NCBI GenBank assembly: GCA_002711415.1
Contig: PARI01000032.1
Location: 167,150 to 231,149 of the forward strand
Direction of reading: 5' to 3'
DNA length: 64,000 nucleotides
Source of the DNA: Phycisphaerae bacterium
Lineage (GTDB): Bacteria; Planctomycetota; Phycisphaerae; Phycisphaerales; SM1A02
A model generated the notes under the pieces. The model was not told the origin of the DNA, ran no database searches, and saw nothing but the letters and a program-made list of their open reading frames with translations. Made by a program: the position numbers and the translations under genes. Shown piece after piece: positions 8,273 to 20,100 of this stretch (position 1 is the first letter of the stretch; every line of letters starts with the position of its first letter).

Positions 8273-10428
8273 GTGTCGAGGAGCCCAGGAACGATCTCGA
8301 GGCCATCGCCAGTGACCAGGACTTCCAGGTCGCCCTGCAGGATCCGAGCCGGTTTCTCAACCGGGATCTCCAGTGGCTCCGCTTCAACCAGAGGGTCCTC
8401 GACCTGGCCTGCGATGATCGCACGCCGCTGCTGGAACGGGTCCGGTTTCTCGCGATCTACTCCAACAACCTCGACGAGTTCTTCATGAAGCGGGTGGGCG
8501 GTCTGCGCAGGCAGATCGACGCCGGTCTCGGTTCGATTCCAAACGAGAACATCTCCCCCAGCGACCAGATCAGCAGGATACGGAAGCGAGTCGAGGAGAT
8601 GAACCGGATCCAGACCGCCTGCTACAAGGACCAGATCCTGCCGAAGCTGGCCGCCAAGGGCGTCGAGCTGATCCGCTGGAAGGACATGACTCCCCAGGAG
8701 CAGGAGGAGGCCGAGCACTGGTACCGGCGGAACGTCTTCCCGATCCTGACACCGCTCTCGGTCGATCCCGGGCACCGGTTCCCGTTCATATCCAACATGA
8801 GCGTGTCGCTGGGCGTGATGCTCAGGCGTCCCGGGGAGTCCGAGCAGTTGTTCGCACGCGTGAAGGTGCCCGAGTTGCAGGAGCGACTCTACCGCGTTCC
8901 CGACAAGCTTCGATTCGTTCTCCTGCAGGACATCATCGAGCACAACCTCGACGATCTCTTTCCAGGGATGGAGATCCTCAAGGTGCTTCCGTTCCGCGTG
9001 ACAAGGAACGCGGACGTCGAAAGGGATCACGAGGATGCGGAGGACCTGCTGGAGCAGATCCAGCAGCAGCTTCGCGAGCGTCGATTCGCCCAGGTCGTCC
9101 GGGTGGAGATCGGCCGAAAGCCCAACAAGAAGATCCTCAGGTTCCTTACGGAGGAACTCGACCTGAACGCCGACGACTTCTACGAGACGACGGCGCTGCT
9201 GGACAACTCGGTCCTCAACCAGATCGCCGACCTGGACATCCCGGGCTGCCACTACCGGAAGTGGACGCCGATCGCACCACGGGGGCTGCAGACCGAGGAA
9301 TCGGACATCTTCAGCCTCATCAGGTCACGTGACATCCTCGTGCATCACCCGTATGAATCATTCGATGCCAGCGTGGAGCACTTCATCGAGAACGCCGCGA
9401 AGGATCCGAAGGTGCTCTGCATCAAGCAGGCCCTGTACAGGACCTCGGGGGACAGTCCCTTCATTCCCAACCTCATCCGCGCCGCCGAGGCTGGAAAGCA
9501 GGTCGCCGTGCTCGTAGAGCTTCGTGCCCGCTTCGACGAGGCGAGGAACATCCACTGGGCGAGGAAGCTCGAGGATGCGGGGGTCCACGTCGCCTACGGG
9601 GTCGTCGGCCTGAAGACGCATACCAAGACGGCCCTGGTCGTCCGACAGGAGGCCGATGGCATCCGCTCCTACGTCCACATCGGGACGGGGAACTACAACT
9701 CCGTGACGGCCAGGCTCTACGAGGATCTCGGTCTCTTCACCTGCGACTCCGACATCACCGAGGACATCGTGGACCTCTTCAACTACATGACGGGTCGCTC
9801 CAGGCAGCGTGACTACCGGAAGCTCCTGGTCGCACCGGTCGCCATGAAGCGCCGGTTCATCGAGATGATCGAGCGGGAGATCCTGCTGCAGACCCCGGAG
9901 CGGCCGGGTCACATCATCGCCAAGATGAACCAGATCGAGGACCGAGCGGTGACCGACGCCCTCTACAGGGCGTCACAGGCGGGCGTGAAGGTCGACCTGA
10001 TCGTCCGGGGGTTCTGCTGCCTCAGGCCCCAGGTGACCAATCTCAGCGAGAACATCAGGGTCATGTCGATCCTGGGCCGGTTCCTCGAGCACAGCCGGAT
10101 CTTCTGGTTTTCCCTCGGGAAGGAGGATCCGATCGACGGTGAGTTCTACATCGGTTCGGCTGACTGGATGTACCGGAACCTCAACCGTCGCGTGGAGGCG
10201 ATCGTTCCGATCGAGAGCAAGCAGCTTCGCAAGCGGCTTCACGCCATGCTCCAGGTCATGCTTGAGGATCAGCTCCAGGTCTGGGAGATGCATCCGGATG
10301 GAAGCTACACCCTGAGGAACGTGGCCGACATGGATCCCGAGGATCCTCAGCTTGTCGGAACGCATGAGACGCTCATGCGGCTTGCCGAAAGCGAGCTGCA
10401 CTACGATCCCTTGGCCGAGGACGAGTGA
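8269..10428 (+). CDS. ppk1: Polyphosphate kinase 1
   Basis: PPK1 reversibly transfers the gamma phosphate of ATP to a growing polyphosphate chain. The 719-residue length is typical of the N, H, C1 and C2 domain set. The two catalytic-core histidines are H451 (GLKTHTKTAL) and H470 (SYVHIGTGNYN), 19 residues apart as in the E. coli enzyme; NRDLQWLRFNQRVL and NNLDEFFMKRVGGL are the N-domain signatures. The start at 8269 overlaps the preceding stop as ATGA, with a GAGGGG site about eight bases upstream, so the two genes are translationally coupled. PhoU at 3334 is a functional neighbour in phosphate homeostasis. Confidence 0.96.
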   Translation: MSVEEPRNDLEAIASDQDFQVALQDPSRFLNRDLQWLRFNQRVLDLACDDRTPLLERVRFLAIYSNNLDEFFMKRVGGLRRQIDAGLGSIPNENISPSDQISRIRKRVEEMNRIQTACYKDQILPKLAAKGVELIRWKDMTPQEQEEAEHWYRRNVFPILTPLSVDPGHRFPFISNMSVSLGVMLRRPGESEQLFARVKVPELQERLYRVPDKLRFVLLQDIIEHNLDDLFPGMEILKVLPFRVTRNADVERDHEDAEDLLEQIQQQLRERRFAQVVRVEIGRKPNKKILRFLTEELDLNADDFYETTALLDNSVLNQIADLDIPGCHYRKWTPIAPRGLQTEESDIFSLIRSRDILVHHPYESFDASVEHFIENAAKDPKVLCIKQALYRTSGDSPFIPNLIRAAEAGKQVAVLVELRARFDEARNIHWARKLEDAGVHVAYGVVGLKTHTKTALVVRQEADGIRSYVHIGTGNYNSVTARLYEDLGLFTCDSDITEDIVDLFNYMTGRSRQRDYRKLLVAPVAMKRRFIEMIEREILLQTPERPGHIIAKMNQIEDRAVTDALYRASQAGVKVDLIVRGFCCLRPQVTNLSENIRVMSILGRFLEHSRIFWFSLGKEDPIDGEFYIGSADWMYRNLNRRVEAIVPIESKQLRKRLHAMLQVMLEDQLQVWEMHPDGSYTLRNVADMDPEDPQLVGTHETLMRLAESELHYDPLAEDE

Positions 10429-10435
10429 TCCTTGA

Positions 10436-11026
10436 TCAATAGGTGGCGCTTCGAGGCATCGCCGAGGCGACCAGCCGGATTTCCGTCGGCATGTCACCCT
10501 CGATGTCCAGGTCGACCTGGTCATCCGCGACCACGGTCAGGTCGATCGTGATCCGGTACAGGTTCCTCCCGTTCTCGTATTCCAGCGTGAACGGGCTCAC
10601 TGGAAGACCGTCGGTCCCGGTCCGTTGCTCCACGCCCTCGAGGAGGACGTGTGACGTCGAAGGACCGCTGCCGTTGTCGACGACCAGCACGAGGTTCTCA
10701 TCCACCGGATCCCACTGGATCGTCACCAGCTGGTCGTCCTGGGTCATGAACTCGATGAAGTTGCTCTTCAGCACGTTGTCCAGGGGATTCACCGGGTAGG
10801 GCCCGAACTCGTCTCCGGTCCTGATCAGCGTGAGCATTCGATCAAGGACGAGGCGACTGACCGTGTGGGTCGAGGCCTGCTCGGTGGTCGCCTGGTACGC
10901 GATGAAGGAGGCCTGGAGGGCGACCAGCGTCGCCGTCAGCAGGGCGGAACTGATGGCCAGGGCCACGAGCATCTCGACGAGGTTGAGACCTCTTCGTCGT
11001 CGTGCTTGTGCGGTGGGTCGACTCAT
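10436..11026 (-). CDS. PulJ-like minor prepilin
   Basis: This 196-residue protein opens with a class III prepilin signal: an arginine-rich leader, the cleavage site RRRRG|LNLVEML with glutamate at +5, and a hydrophobic helix to about residue 40. The rest is a beta-rich head with a PulJ-like pattern (SRLVLDRMLTLIRTG). It would be an initiating or tip pseudopilin of a type IV pilus or secretion filament. The ATG at 11026 overlaps the stop of the PilX-like gene by one base (TGATG), so it is translationally coupled to it and is the last gene of the cluster. Confidence 0.8.
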   Translation of the reverse strand: MSRPTAQARRRRGLNLVEMLVALAISSALLTATLVALQASFIAYQATTEQASTHTVSRLVLDRMLTLIRTGDEFGPYPVNPLDNVLKSNFIEFMTQDDQLVTIQWDPVDENLVLVVDNGSGPSTSHVLLEGVEQRTGTDGLPVSPFTLEYENGRNLYRITIDLTVVADDQVDLDIEGDMPTEIRLVASAMPRSATY

Positions 11027-13431
11027 CAGTAGATGCCGCCTTCCCTGTAGCTCATGGGGATCGTCTCCATGGTGATCGGCCATGGGATCCCGTCGGGCAG
11101 CATCGCGTCCGGGTTGTACCTGAGCGTGATCTCGCCGAAGCCCTCGAACTCGCCACTGGTCGGATCGGTTCCCTCGCCGTCGCCATCGAGCGGGCCGAAG
11201 TACCCGATCGTCGTGTTGAACGCGTTGACCTGGCCGTCGTAGAAGAGGGGGCCCTCGCCGTCCTTCGGATGGAACGTCATCATCAGTGTGCCGAAGACGT
11301 CCGCGGTACCGCGGACATCGAGGATCCCGGCGATGATCACGCCCTTGAGCTTGACCGTCGCGGTCTCGTCCGGATCTACGGCCTGCTCGTTGGTGAAGTT
11401 GCCGACGTCGATCGACCAGCCCGGCATCATGATCGAGCTCTTGGCCAGTTCCTGCCGTGTCTCCTCGCCAATGGACTCCAGCGCCGCCACCAGCTCGATC
11501 ACGTCAGGCTGTGACTGCAGGTCGGGATCCTCGGGATCCACGTAGAAGCGGGTCGCTCCCGTGATCTGGACCTTGTTCCGCCAGTGGGTGTACTGGTTCG
11601 GCTTGTCGCCGCTGATGGATCCGAGGAACGTGCATCCGTCGAACCGGATGTTGTTCGAGAGGGTCTTGGTGTCATCCACGACGTCGTTTCCATGCGCGGA
11701 GGTCAGGCCTTCGAAGCGTGGGGGATAGGTGACCGTGCCACCGTTTTCGATCTTCTCCTGGGCGCCCGTGTAGTTCCAGTTCACGTCGATGCAGTCGGAT
11801 TCCGTCTGGATGTACGTCACGCCCTCGAATCGACAGTTCCTGAAGAGGCCGTTGTTTCCCACGGGGATCGTCACGTTGTTGAAGACCATGTTCTCGTAGA
11901 GAGGTCTCCTGTACCAGTCATACGCGTTCAGCGATCCGTAGGGAACGGACTCGTAGTCGCGGGCATCGGCCTCGGTGAACACGGCGCCCGGTGTCGAAGC
12001 GATGTTCCAGTTGGCCTGCGACTCCAACTGGTTCGAGGCCTGGGCGAAGAACCAGGTCTGACTCTCGTCGAACATGCTCGTGTTGATCTCCCTGAGATCC
12101 TCTTCCCCGACCTCGAAGGTGGCCGCGGCCTTGTCCTTGCCGGGCACGATCGGTCCCTGGACGATCGACTGATAGCTCTCCCCATGGAGCGACTCCCACG
12201 GTTCCCGTGCGACCGCGAAGGCGAGCCGGCCCTTGATCTTGGCGTACCGGTCAAGCGATGAGATGGTGCCATCGTTGTAGCCGAGCGTGATGTCGTCGCC
12301 ATCGACGACATCGTCGTCATTGCGGTCCGGATCAGCCTTGTCGACCAGGCGAGCCAACTGGTCGTCCACGTCCTCGAACTCGACCGAGAGGGAGCCCAGT
12401 CCGGCATTGGCGGCCAGGACATCGTCGTACACGACCATTCCGTCGCCGTTGGTATCGAACTCGCCGAGGAACAGATCAAAGTCGTCGATGTACTCGTCAT
12501 CATCGACATCGATCAGTTCCGGGTACAGGTGGAGTTCCTGGCCCTCGGTCGGGTGATCAGGACGGAGGCGTGCGTCCTGGTCGACATCATGAAGGGTGAT
12601 CTGCGAGTACAGGATATCCAGCTTCTGGTTCAGCTCGTCGGAGAGGTAGTAGTAGTCGCTCCTGACGACAAGTGGATCTCCATTGCCATCATCGAGTTCG
12701 CCCTCGACCAGGCCGTACCGTGAACCGAGCGGCCCTTCGACCCGGACGTTCTTGCCGATCATGACACGGTTCGGGCTGATGATCGCGTACTCGATCTTCT
12801 TGTCGATCTCGAAGTCCACCTGCAGCGTCCTGGTGATTCCGCGATCATGACCGATGCTGGTCACCCTGACGACGGGCTGGTCGGCCACGAGCTCGTACCG
12901 CAGCCGGAAGTAGAGATCGTTCTCGCCATTCCGCATCCTGACGGGCTTCACCAGGACGGTGCCGGTCTCGGTATCCAGCAGTGGCAGGTTCTGGTCGGTC
13001 AGTTCCGGATCGAACGAATGCTGGCCCTGCTGGTGGGCCTCGATGATCGCCTCGGCAAGTCCGTTGGGCGGGTTGGTGCTCACGTACTCGGTCGGCGGAA
13101 GGATCTCGACGGAACCGTCCATCGAGGTGTTGAACGTCCCCAGCCAGAGATCATGTCCGAACTGTTCGCTGATCACACCCTTCTCGACGACGAAGCGGCT
13201 CGATTCTCGCTGCAACTGCTTGCTGGCGTAGATCAACCCGGTCTCAGCGGCGCTCATCGCCCTGGAGACCTTGATCGCGGAGTCAGCTGTCCGCAGGTTG
13301 CCGTGGGCCACGACTGCCATGGCTGCGGTGAGGGAGCTGAAGATGACCAGGAACATCATCGCAAGGACGTTGGCGACACCACGTCGCGTTGCGGTCGTTC
13401 GGGGTGTCGGGTTGTGAGTACGTCGGTTCAT
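11026..13431 (-). CDS. Very large PilX-like minor pilin with EF-hand-like loops
   Basis: 801 residues. After a short basic leader (TRRG at 15-18) a single hydrophobic helix (20-43) and the AMSAAETGLIYASKQL segment match PilX-type minor pilins, which lack the usual glutamate. Ordinary PilX proteins are under 250 residues; this one continues with about 750 residues of exported, aspartate-rich sequence. Three 12-residue EF-hand-like loops are seen at 308-319, 326-337 and 369-380 (D-x-D/N-x-D spacing, for example DTNGDGMVVYDD), similar to dockerin loops. The later part is beta-rich with a polymorphic-toxin-free, beta-helix-like look. AGGA eight bases upstream sets the start at 13431. Calcium-dependent adhesion or tip function is an inference. 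Confidence 0.75.
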   Translation of the reverse strand: MNRRTHNPTPRTTATRRGVANVLAMMFLVIFSSLTAAMAVVAHGNLRTADSAIKVSRAMSAAETGLIYASKQLQRESSRFVVEKGVISEQFGHDLWLGTFNTSMDGSVEILPPTEYVSTNPPNGLAEAIIEAHQQGQHSFDPELTDQNLPLLDTETGTVLVKPVRMRNGENDLYFRLRYELVADQPVVRVTSIGHDRGITRTLQVDFEIDKKIEYAIISPNRVMIGKNVRVEGPLGSRYGLVEGELDDGNGDPLVVRSDYYYLSDELNQKLDILYSQITLHDVDQDARLRPDHPTEGQELHLYPELIDVDDDEYIDDFDLFLGEFDTNGDGMVVYDDVLAANAGLGSLSVEFEDVDDQLARLVDKADPDRNDDDVVDGDDITLGYNDGTISSLDRYAKIKGRLAFAVAREPWESLHGESYQSIVQGPIVPGKDKAAATFEVGEEDLREINTSMFDESQTWFFAQASNQLESQANWNIASTPGAVFTEADARDYESVPYGSLNAYDWYRRPLYENMVFNNVTIPVGNNGLFRNCRFEGVTYIQTESDCIDVNWNYTGAQEKIENGGTVTYPPRFEGLTSAHGNDVVDDTKTLSNNIRFDGCTFLGSISGDKPNQYTHWRNKVQITGATRFYVDPEDPDLQSQPDVIELVAALESIGEETRQELAKSSIMMPGWSIDVGNFTNEQAVDPDETATVKLKGVIIAGILDVRGTADVFGTLMMTFHPKDGEGPLFYDGQVNAFNTTIGYFGPLDGDGEGTDPTSGEFEGFGEITLRYNPDAMLPDGIPWPITMETIPMSYREGGIY

Positions 13432-13456
13432 TGTGAGTATCCTGTACTTCACGTGT

Positions 13457-14026
13457 TCATCCCGGTGCGATCCATGTGACCCTCGTGATCTCCCTCGGCT
13501 CGACGTCCATCGGTCCCTGGTAGTGGACGATCACCTCGAACTTGATCAGGACGGACTGCCCGTCCGCGACACTGGTGGTGATGTCGAAGGGATCCACGTT
13601 CCAGACGGAGACCGTCTGGGACCACCCGTCCATGCCGGCAATGATCTCGCGTCGGGCGTTGATGGGGCCGTTGCCGGCTGCATGGGAGAAGATCAGCCCG
13701 TTGCCATCGGAGCCATCGAAGTCGTCGAGGTCGTCGAAGTCGCCGATCGTCAGCTCGGTCGGCTCGGGCCCCCAGAACGCCTCCTGCGTGACGGGGTCCG
13801 TTCTGGAGAGGTTCAGGGTCATCTCCCTGATCTCGTTCCCGAGTCTCATCGCGGTCGCCGCATGGGTTGACCAGGCGTTCTGCTTGTGGAAGTTCTGCTG
13901 GGCAGCCATGATCGCGAGGACGCCCACGCCGACGATGATCGTCGCCAGCGCGGTCTCGATGAGGGTGAAGCCGTGTCGCTTCCGACCGGTTCGCCCCCCC
14001 TGGTTTTTCGCGTTTGTCTTGAACAT
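13457..14026 (-). CDS. PilV-like prepilin
   Basis: A 189-residue class III prepilin: basic leader ending RKRHG|FTLIETAL with glutamate at +5 and a hydrophobic helix to about residue 41. The head begins AQQNFHKQNAWSTHAATAMRLGNEIREMTLNL, typical of PilV/GspI-type minor pilins where a name-by-helix role is to initiate the filament. It lies three bases downstream of the pilC stop, inside the pilT-pilC-pilV-pilX-pulJ transcription unit. Confidence 0.85.
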   Translation of the reverse strand: MFKTNAKNQGGRTGRKRHGFTLIETALATIIVGVGVLAIMAAQQNFHKQNAWSTHAATAMRLGNEIREMTLNLSRTDPVTQEAFWGPEPTELTIGDFDDLDDFDGSDGNGLIFSHAAGNGPINARREIIAGMDGWSQTVSVWNVDPFDITTSVADGQSVLIKFEVIVHYQGPMDVEPREITRVTWIAPG

Positions 14027-14029
14027 TGC

Positions 14030-15256
14030 TCAGCCTGCGACCAGATTGCTCATCTTGAAGATCGGGAGAATGATCGCCATCGCGATGAAGCCGACGATCG
14101 AGCCCATCACGACGATCATCAACGGCTCGATCATGCTCGTGACCGCCTTGATCGAGTCACGCAGCACCTTCGAGTAGTAGACGGAGACCTCGTCGAGGAC
14201 CTCGCCCAGGCGCCCCGACTCCTCGCCCGCGGAGATCATCTGGATGACCGACCGTGGAAGGAGGCTCGAACGCACGAGTTGTGACTGGATCTTTCGTCCC
14301 TGCTTGACCGAGCCGTAGACCCCTCGCCACATCCTCCTGTAGAGCTGGTTTCCTGAGATGTCGCCGGTGATGGCGATGGTGTCCAGCATCGGCACGCCGG
14401 CGTTCAGCAGTTCGCCCATCGTGTGGAGGCTTCGACTGATGTACAGGGCGCGGAACATCCTGTTCAGCAGGGGCATCCGGAGCTTCGTCCTGTCCCACCA
14501 GAACGAGCCGAGCTCGGTCCTGATGAAGGCCATGAATCCGACGATCCCGACGACCAGGCCGATCAGCAGGAGCCACCAGTATTCGACCATGAACCCGGAG
14601 ATCCCCATGAGGAACTTGGTGGGGCCCGGCAGGGCCTCCTCCTTGCCCTCGCACACGTTGGCGAACCTCGGGAGGACGAACGTCAGCAGGAAGATCGTCA
14701 CGCCGATCGCCATCGTGGCGATGATGCCGGGATAGATGCTGGCTCCGATGACCATCTTCCTCGTCTCGATCTCCTGGGAGAGGTAGGCGGCGATCCGATC
14801 GAGCATCCTCGAGAACGCGCCCGACATCTCCGATGCCTTGACCATGTTCACGTACAGCGGCCCGAACAGTTTCGGGTGCTTGGCGATGGCCTCGGAGAAC
14901 TGCTTGCCGCTTTCGACGTCCATCTTCAGCGAGAGGATGATCTTCTTGAACTTCTGGTTGGAGACCTGGTCCGCGACGCCTTCCAGCGCCGATCTCAGGT
15001 TGATGCCGGCCTTCATCATCACGGCGAGCTGGATCGTGAAGTCGAGCACGTCCTTCTGGGAAGGGCCTGACGAATAATTCAGATGCGCCAGCAGGGAGTT
15101 GATGCGGGCGCTGGTCGTCTGCACCGGGACAAGCTGCAGGACATGGTTGCCCTGGTTGCGCAGGATCGAGGCTGCCGTGGCGGCACTGTCCGCAGCGAGG
15201 ACACCGGCCTGGATCTGGCCTGATGATTGACGAGCTTGGAATCGATACTGGGGCAT
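14030..15256 (-). CDS. pilC: Type IV pilus / type II secretion inner-membrane platform protein (PilC/GspF)
   Basis: 408 residues with two homologous GspF domains, each ending in membrane helices; three membrane segments are visible (about 185-210, 235-260 and 375-400). The N-terminal PQYRFQARQSSGQIQAG block and the SAGEESGRLGEVLDEV motif before the last helix are family signatures. The platform is turned by the PilT-type ATPase encoded just upstream. The start at 15256 is given; ATG 15280 is possible but has a ribosome site too close. A second, T2SS-specific GspF is at 33549. Confidence 0.9.
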   Translation of the reverse strand: MPQYRFQARQSSGQIQAGVLAADSAATAASILRNQGNHVLQLVPVQTTSARINSLLAHLNYSSGPSQKDVLDFTIQLAVMMKAGINLRSALEGVADQVSNQKFKKIILSLKMDVESGKQFSEAIAKHPKLFGPLYVNMVKASEMSGAFSRMLDRIAAYLSQEIETRKMVIGASIYPGIIATMAIGVTIFLLTFVLPRFANVCEGKEEALPGPTKFLMGISGFMVEYWWLLLIGLVVGIVGFMAFIRTELGSFWWDRTKLRMPLLNRMFRALYISRSLHTMGELLNAGVPMLDTIAITGDISGNQLYRRMWRGVYGSVKQGRKIQSQLVRSSLLPRSVIQMISAGEESGRLGEVLDEVSVYYSKVLRDSIKAVTSMIEPLMIVVMGSIVGFIAMAIILPIFKMSNLVAG

Positions 15257-15293
15257 GTCGTGTTCCAGCAAGGGGTTCATCCCCTTGGACCGC

Positions 15294-16349
<1,056 letters not shown>

Positions 16350-16462
16350 GGTGGTGGTTTCCGTCAATCACAACTCAATACACGACAGACGCCACGGATT
16401 TATCGACCGGTGGTGGGGGTGAATTCACTTCCACTTCGATGTTTCAGAACTCGATTTTGAAT

Positions 16463-16479
16463 GATCGCCCTGTGCGATC
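16463..16479. other. Short hairpin between the LEA-like gene and pilT
   Basis: GATCGC-CCTGT-GCGATC, a 6-base stem with a five-base loop, lies about 40 bases past the lipoprotein stop on the minus strand and 114 bases before pilT. It has no following U-run, so it is not a standard terminator. The rest of this 169-base gap shows nothing else clear. Confidence 0.3.
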
Positions 16480-16518
16480 TCGGCGGCATGCACGGAGGAT
16501 TATCGGAACCAGATGTGA

Positions 16519-17055
16519 TTATTCCGGACTTTCAGCGAGCCTGGTGACGGCCACTTCGCTCATGGTTCCCTGCCCGGAAAAGCCCACCGATGGGGTCCTC
16601 ATGCCGGTATCGAAGAGCAGGTCTGCGATGAAGCCCGGTTCACGGTACCGCAGTGAGCCGCTGATGCCCCAGGACAGGTCCATTTCGACGGTCGATCCCG
16701 GTTCCGGGAGGGTGTCTCCGAAGGTCGAAATCGGGATCACCGCAGGGATCGGTATCACGGCGTACCCATTGGATGGGAGTGTCCTCAAGGCCGCCCATTC
16801 CCCACGGAACTGCCTCTTCCCGTTGATGTTCACGTGATAGCTGAAGCGTTCCAGCTCCAGCGGATCCGTATTGGGATTCTCAAGGTGCAGTTCCAGTTCG
16901 AGCAGGCCCCGGTCCGCGGTCGCCTCGACCAGGCTGACCTTCTCGACCTGTATCCTCGGAGGGGTGTTGAACCCGCATCCAGCCACGAAAACCACGATCA
17001 ACATCGGGAGGATGGCCGTACAGGTCCTGCACGCGACTTTCCTGGTGATCACCAT
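16519..17055 (-). CDS. LEA14-like lipoprotein
   Basis: A 178-residue lipoprotein. The signal segment ends in a lipobox (VVFVAGC, about residues 20-27). The mature part is a single water-stress/LEA14-type beta domain: it has the VEKVSLVEATADRGLLELE strand, the LENPNTDPLELERFSYHV block with its characteristic N-P-N, and the G-x-W that follows. Such proteins are envelope-located and of unknown molecular role in bacteria. ATG 17055 is chosen because it gives a standard signal peptide; an earlier ATG at 17085 would add ten residues. It is transcribed away from the giant propeller gene at 17158. Confidence 0.8.
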   Translation of the reverse strand: MVITRKVACRTCTAILPMLIVVFVAGCGFNTPPRIQVEKVSLVEATADRGLLELELHLENPNTDPLELERFSYHVNINGKRQFRGEWAALRTLPSNGYAVIPIPAVIPISTFGDTLPEPGSTVEMDLSWGISGSLRYREPGFIADLLFDTGMRTPSVGFSGQGTMSEVAVTRLAESPE

Positions 17056-17157
17056 GAACGGCACTCTACACGGTTCGTGGACCATTGGCGACCGAACTCG
17101 TCGATTCGCCCTCTTGGAAGGTCCCTACCATGTCGATAAGAGCATGGCTGGAGGCCC

Positions 17158-20100
17158 ATGATGAATCGCCATTCCAGATTTCCCGACCTGGTGCTCCTGT
17201 CGATGCTGCTGGCATCGCTGATCGCATCACCCGTGCCGTTGATGGGCCAGGATGAAAGCCCGGTCGTCGTGGATGATTCGCCATGGGCGTGGCAACTGCT
17301 TCAGCAGGTGCATGGGCACAAGCAGGGCAATGCCACCGAGGCGGCCAGGTTGTGCCAGCGTCTCCTGGACGAGTACGGTCCCCGGCTCGTGCCCAGGGAC
17401 ACGGGCGGCTCCGACGATCTCGTCAGCGTCAGGGCGAACGTCATGGAGTTGCTGCTGGAGAACGAGGAACTGCTCCGCACATATCGGAGGATGAACCGAT
17501 CCGCGGCCTCACGACTGATGGACCAGGGCAGGCACCATGAGGTCGTCCAGCGATACTACCTGACGCGCTACGGGCTCGAAGCACTCCTGAGGATCACTCA
17601 GGATCACGTTGACTCGGGTCGGTTCGACAACGCGCTCGCGTGCGTACTGCTCCTGGACAGGCACCCTGACCTCGATGGTCGTCGACGCGCCCACGCCCTT
17701 CACATGGAAGCGATCTCAAGGCTCGGTCGGGGCGAACCGATCGACACGATCAGGAACGAGCTCGGGCGGCTGGATTCCGAAGAGTCCGCTCACCTGCTCG
17801 AGCACATCGCCATGATGGAAGCCTGCGAATGGCCACCCGGGCCCGGCACCAGCATTTCATCCCTCGTTGCGTCAGGTTCCGCATCGCTTCCGAAGGATGA
17901 CGATGGTTGGCACAGGATCTGGTCTCGACCGCTGGAATCGACCCTCTACAGGAGGATCTTCTACAGGGACGAGAGTTCCACTCCGTTCTCCCCTCGAACA
18001 GTGCAGAAGGCGCTGGAAGACGCCTCGATCATGACGACGGTTCCGGTCGTCACCGATTCGACCGTCTACATCAACGAAGGGCATGTCATCACCGCCCTTG
18101 ACCGGATCAATCAGAGGGTCGCCTGGCAGCGCGTGTTCGAGCCGACCAGGCTCGACCGCGATGGTGGCCGAGTCGGTGATCTCAACGACATCGTGATCCA
18201 CGGGGATCGCCTGTTGACCATGACCGGCCATGCCGGGTCACAGGCACGTTCAGGTGGCGGGACGATCCTCTGCCTGGACGCCCGGGATGGCCAGAGCCTG
18301 TGGCAGACGCACCTGGACCGGCTCGATGGCCGGGACGAGTTCGAGGGGCTCTTCTGCTACGGGACCCCCGTGGTCGTCGATGACCGTGTCTGTTTCCTCG
18401 CGAGAAAGGTCAACAACAGGCTCGAGACCGTCGTGTACGCCATCGGCCTGGATCTCCAGACCGGTGAACTGGAATGGGACACGCTCGTCTGTTCGTGCGG
18501 AGGTGTTCGGCTGAGTGGCATGAGGCCCTTTTCAAGCCTTCGTGCAGACGAGGGCCATCTCTATCTCAGCTCGAGCGTCGGGGCGCTTGCCTGCATCAAT
18601 GCATCCGATGGTGTCATCAGGTGGCTTCACCGCTTTCCCGTGCCGATTCGTGAATCCAGGTTCGCCGTCGAGCCATGGGAGATCTCGAGTCCTCTCATGA
18701 CATCGAGGGGGGTGCTTGCGATCACACCTGACCAGTCGGAGATCGTGCTTGTCGAACCGAACAGTGGGGACATCCTGGAACGCTATCCGACCGGGCTCGG
18801 GACCAACTGGCAGATGCCTCGCTACCTCGTCCAGTTCGATCTGCCACGGCCTGACGGAATGACAGCGGAAACCGTCCTTGCCGTCGGGCATGATGTCTCG
18901 GCATTCGATGTCCATCATCTGGAGAAGCCGCTCTGGACGTTCAGCAGGAACAACCCAGAACGAATCAGGCAGCTCGTCGGTGGGGACCAGCGTTCGGGCA
19001 TTCGCGGACGGGTTCAGCCTGCCGGTGGATACGTCGTCGTGCCGGGAACGGATGGGTTGCTCATCGTCGATTCCAGCAACGGGATGATCCTGCAGTCGGT
19101 CGACGTCGACGAGCCCTGCAACCCCGTGCTCGATGGATTCCAGCTGCTGCTGGCCGGACAGAACCAGTTGCTGAGCCTGATGCCGTTGGAGGAGGCCGAG
19201 CGTCTGATGCGATCCCGGATCGATCAGTCGCCCCAGGATCCGGAGCAGGCACTGGCCCTGCTTCAACTCGGCCTCAATGCAGGGGATGGAAGCCTGTGCC
19301 TCGAGGCCGCGGAACTCGGGATCGATTCGATCGAACTCATGGGCCCGACCGATCATGAATCCGTGTTGCGGGGGGAACTGCTCCAACTGCTGTTGCGGGT
19401 GGATGATGCCTCGCTTTGCTCACAGCGACGATCTGGAGATCATCTTCATTCGATCATCTCGGCCGTGGCGACCCAGCCCTCCCAGCACGTGTTGGCCCAG
19501 CTTGCGAGATCGGCATGGCTGGAGCGTACCGACAGGATCGATGAGGCCGTCATGGTGCTCCAGGAGCTTCTGTCCAACCGGGATCGATCCACGTCACTGA
19601 TAGCGAACCCTGACGGACGCATCGTTCCGGCATCGAAGCTTGCGCTGCTCCGGTTGAACGAGATCATCGACGTGCATGGTTCCGTTGTGACCAGTCCCCT
19701 GGACACGCAGGACTCCGTCGAGGCAAGCGTTGAGATCGCCGGGATCATGGAACAGGAGGGCCGGTCACGGGAGGCCCTGCTCGCTCTGGTTCGATCGTCA
19801 TGGGATTCCACCATCGATCATGTCCATACATGCAAGGCGCTGCCGCTTCAGCATGCAGGCGCAATGGCTACGAGAAACCAGTGGCTGGACCTGGCCTCGG
19901 AACTGCAGGAACACGCCCTGGCCATCGGTACCGAGCTGTCCGGTCAGACGATGAGCAATGGAACCGAGGCCGTGAACACGCCGATGCTCGGCCAGGAACC
20001 GGGAGCGGTCCGCGAACTGGACGTGATGCTCGCACGGACGCTCGTGGATGACCCAGGCGAAGGTGTGCTCGTGGTCTCAAGGAACGAGCTGGTCATGCTC

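Noticed and set aside
13990..14010. Run of seven C/G near the pilV start as a second phase-variation tract
   Set aside because: The pilV frame is intact on both sides with a proper prepilin signal, so there is no sign of a frameshift.
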